NCBI GenBank assembly: GCA_011620445.1
Contig: WOZB01000031.1
Location: 1 to 5,693, forward strand
Direction: 5' to 3'
DNA length: 5,693 nt
Origin: Anaerolineaceae bacterium
GTDB lineage: Bacteria > Chloroflexota > Anaerolineae > Anaerolineales > Anaerolineaceae
Of this stretch, positions 5,266 through 5,693 are shown one piece after another. The position numbers and the translations under genes are program-made. Positions within the stretch are counted from its first letter, which is position 1. The number at the start of each line of letters is the position of its first letter. The notes below the pieces were generated by a model that ran no database searches, was not told where the DNA came from, and saw only the letters and a program-made list of their open reading frames with translations.

Positions 5266-5693
5266 ATGGTATGGGTTGAGTTTCTGATCAGCGCGGGCAT
5301 AATCGTTTTTGCCTCCATGCAATTGGCGAAATATGGTGATGTCATCGCCTTACGCACCAAACTTGGCGGCATGATGGTAGGCACCCTATTGCTTGCCGCT
5401 GCCACCTCGCTGCCGGAGCTCCTGACGACCGTCACTGCCTGCCTGCAAGGCGAGCCCAACTTGGCAGCCGGCAACCTCTTTGGCAGCAATGCCATCAACA
5501 TCGTGGTGCTGGCCATCCTGGATATAATGCACAGCCGCAGACGCTTAACCCGTAGGAATGCTGAAAGGCACGCCCTCACCGGCAGCCTGGCTAGTCTCAT
5601 GATTGCTTTGGCTGTCTTTTTCCTGGTTGCCCGTCTGCCTTTTGCCATTAACTTTGGTAAATTCCGGGTGGGGGCGGATTCTTTAATAATGGT
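5266..5693 (+). CDS. Ca2+:cation antiporter (CaCA / Na+-Ca2+ exchanger family), partial
   Basis: The frame opens at ATG 5266 and runs to the right edge without a stop, giving 142 whole codons. Residues 2-20 form a first membrane helix. Residues 36-62 carry the alpha-1 repeat, including ATSLPELLTTVTA at 46-58 with the conserved T47-S48-L49-P50-E51, where the Glu is the family's cation-binding residue. GNLFGSNAINI at 69-79 gives the second half of the repeat. A loop rich in Arg (90-101, SRRRLTRRNAER) and a helix at 105-122 follow. This is the N-terminal half of an inner-membrane exchanger of PF01699, which swaps Ca2+ (or another cation) for Na+ or H+; the alpha-2 repeat lies beyond the window. 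The first motif has Ala where many members have Gly (AATSLPE). The start is 2 bases after the PII-like stop, with only a weak GGA upstream, so the two are almost certainly one operon and probably translationally coupled. Confidence 0.88.
   Translation, partial: MVWVEFLISAGIIVFASMQLAKYGDVIALRTKLGGMMVGTLLLAAATSLPELLTTVTACLQGEPNLAAGNLFGSNAINIVVLAILDIMHSRRRLTRRNAERHALTGSLASLMIALAVFFLVARLPFAINFGKFRVGADSLIM

Noticed and set aside
5184..5648. 154-codon minus-strand frame
   Set aside because: It is antisense to the PII-like and exchanger genes. The exchanger motifs on the plus strand are unmistakable, and the minus-strand product is Arg/Ala-rich with no recognisable domain.
1..5693. CRISPR array, tRNA, rRNA, insertion sequence or phage element
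   Set aside because: No regularly spaced repeats, cloverleaf-like segments, transposase motifs or terminal inverted repeats were seen on either strand.

Overview
The window is a stretch of ordinary-looking bacterial chromosome of moderate GC with dense coding on both strands. It holds seven protein genes, two of them cut by the window edges. There is no rRNA, tRNA, CRISPR array or insertion sequence. The gene families point to an anaerobic or facultative bacterium: an iron-sulfur aldo/keto reductase, a DUF2085 Cys/His membrane protein, an AI-2E/PerM-type permease, a PII-like signal protein and a Ca2+:cation antiporter. The overall style recalls Chloroflexota (Anaerolineae), but that is a guess from gene content, not a placement.

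Layout. (1) 1-1730, minus strand: the aldo/keto reductase with a C-terminal 2x[4Fe-4S] ferredoxin domain (start 1730) is followed, with a GTGA stop/start overlap, by a DUF2085 membrane protein that runs off the left edge. (2) 1731-1852: a divergent control region. It holds a good sigma70-type promoter firing rightwards, with a perfect 7-1-7 palindrome in its spacer. (3) 1853-3169, plus strand: an AI-2E/PerM-family permease starting at GTG, probably on a leaderless transcript. (4) 3182-3450, plus strand: a 70-residue acidic protein of unknown function with its own near-consensus promoter and strong ribosome binding site. (5) 3474-3500: an intrinsic terminator hairpin that serves both strands. 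(6) 3528-4757, minus strand: a coiled-coil membrane protein with a possible lipoprotein signal, one internal and one C-terminal membrane helix. (7) 4925-5693, plus strand: a PII-like small protein, then 2 bases later a CaCA-family Na+/Ca2+ exchanger cut by the right edge.

Working together. The two clearest functional units are the overlapping reductase/DUF2085 pair (possibly a redox enzyme and a membrane partner) and the PII-like/exchanger pair. The second follows the known logic of a PII protein encoded beside the transporter it controls, here applied to a cation antiporter. It is the most interesting lead in the window. The remaining genes look like single transcription units.
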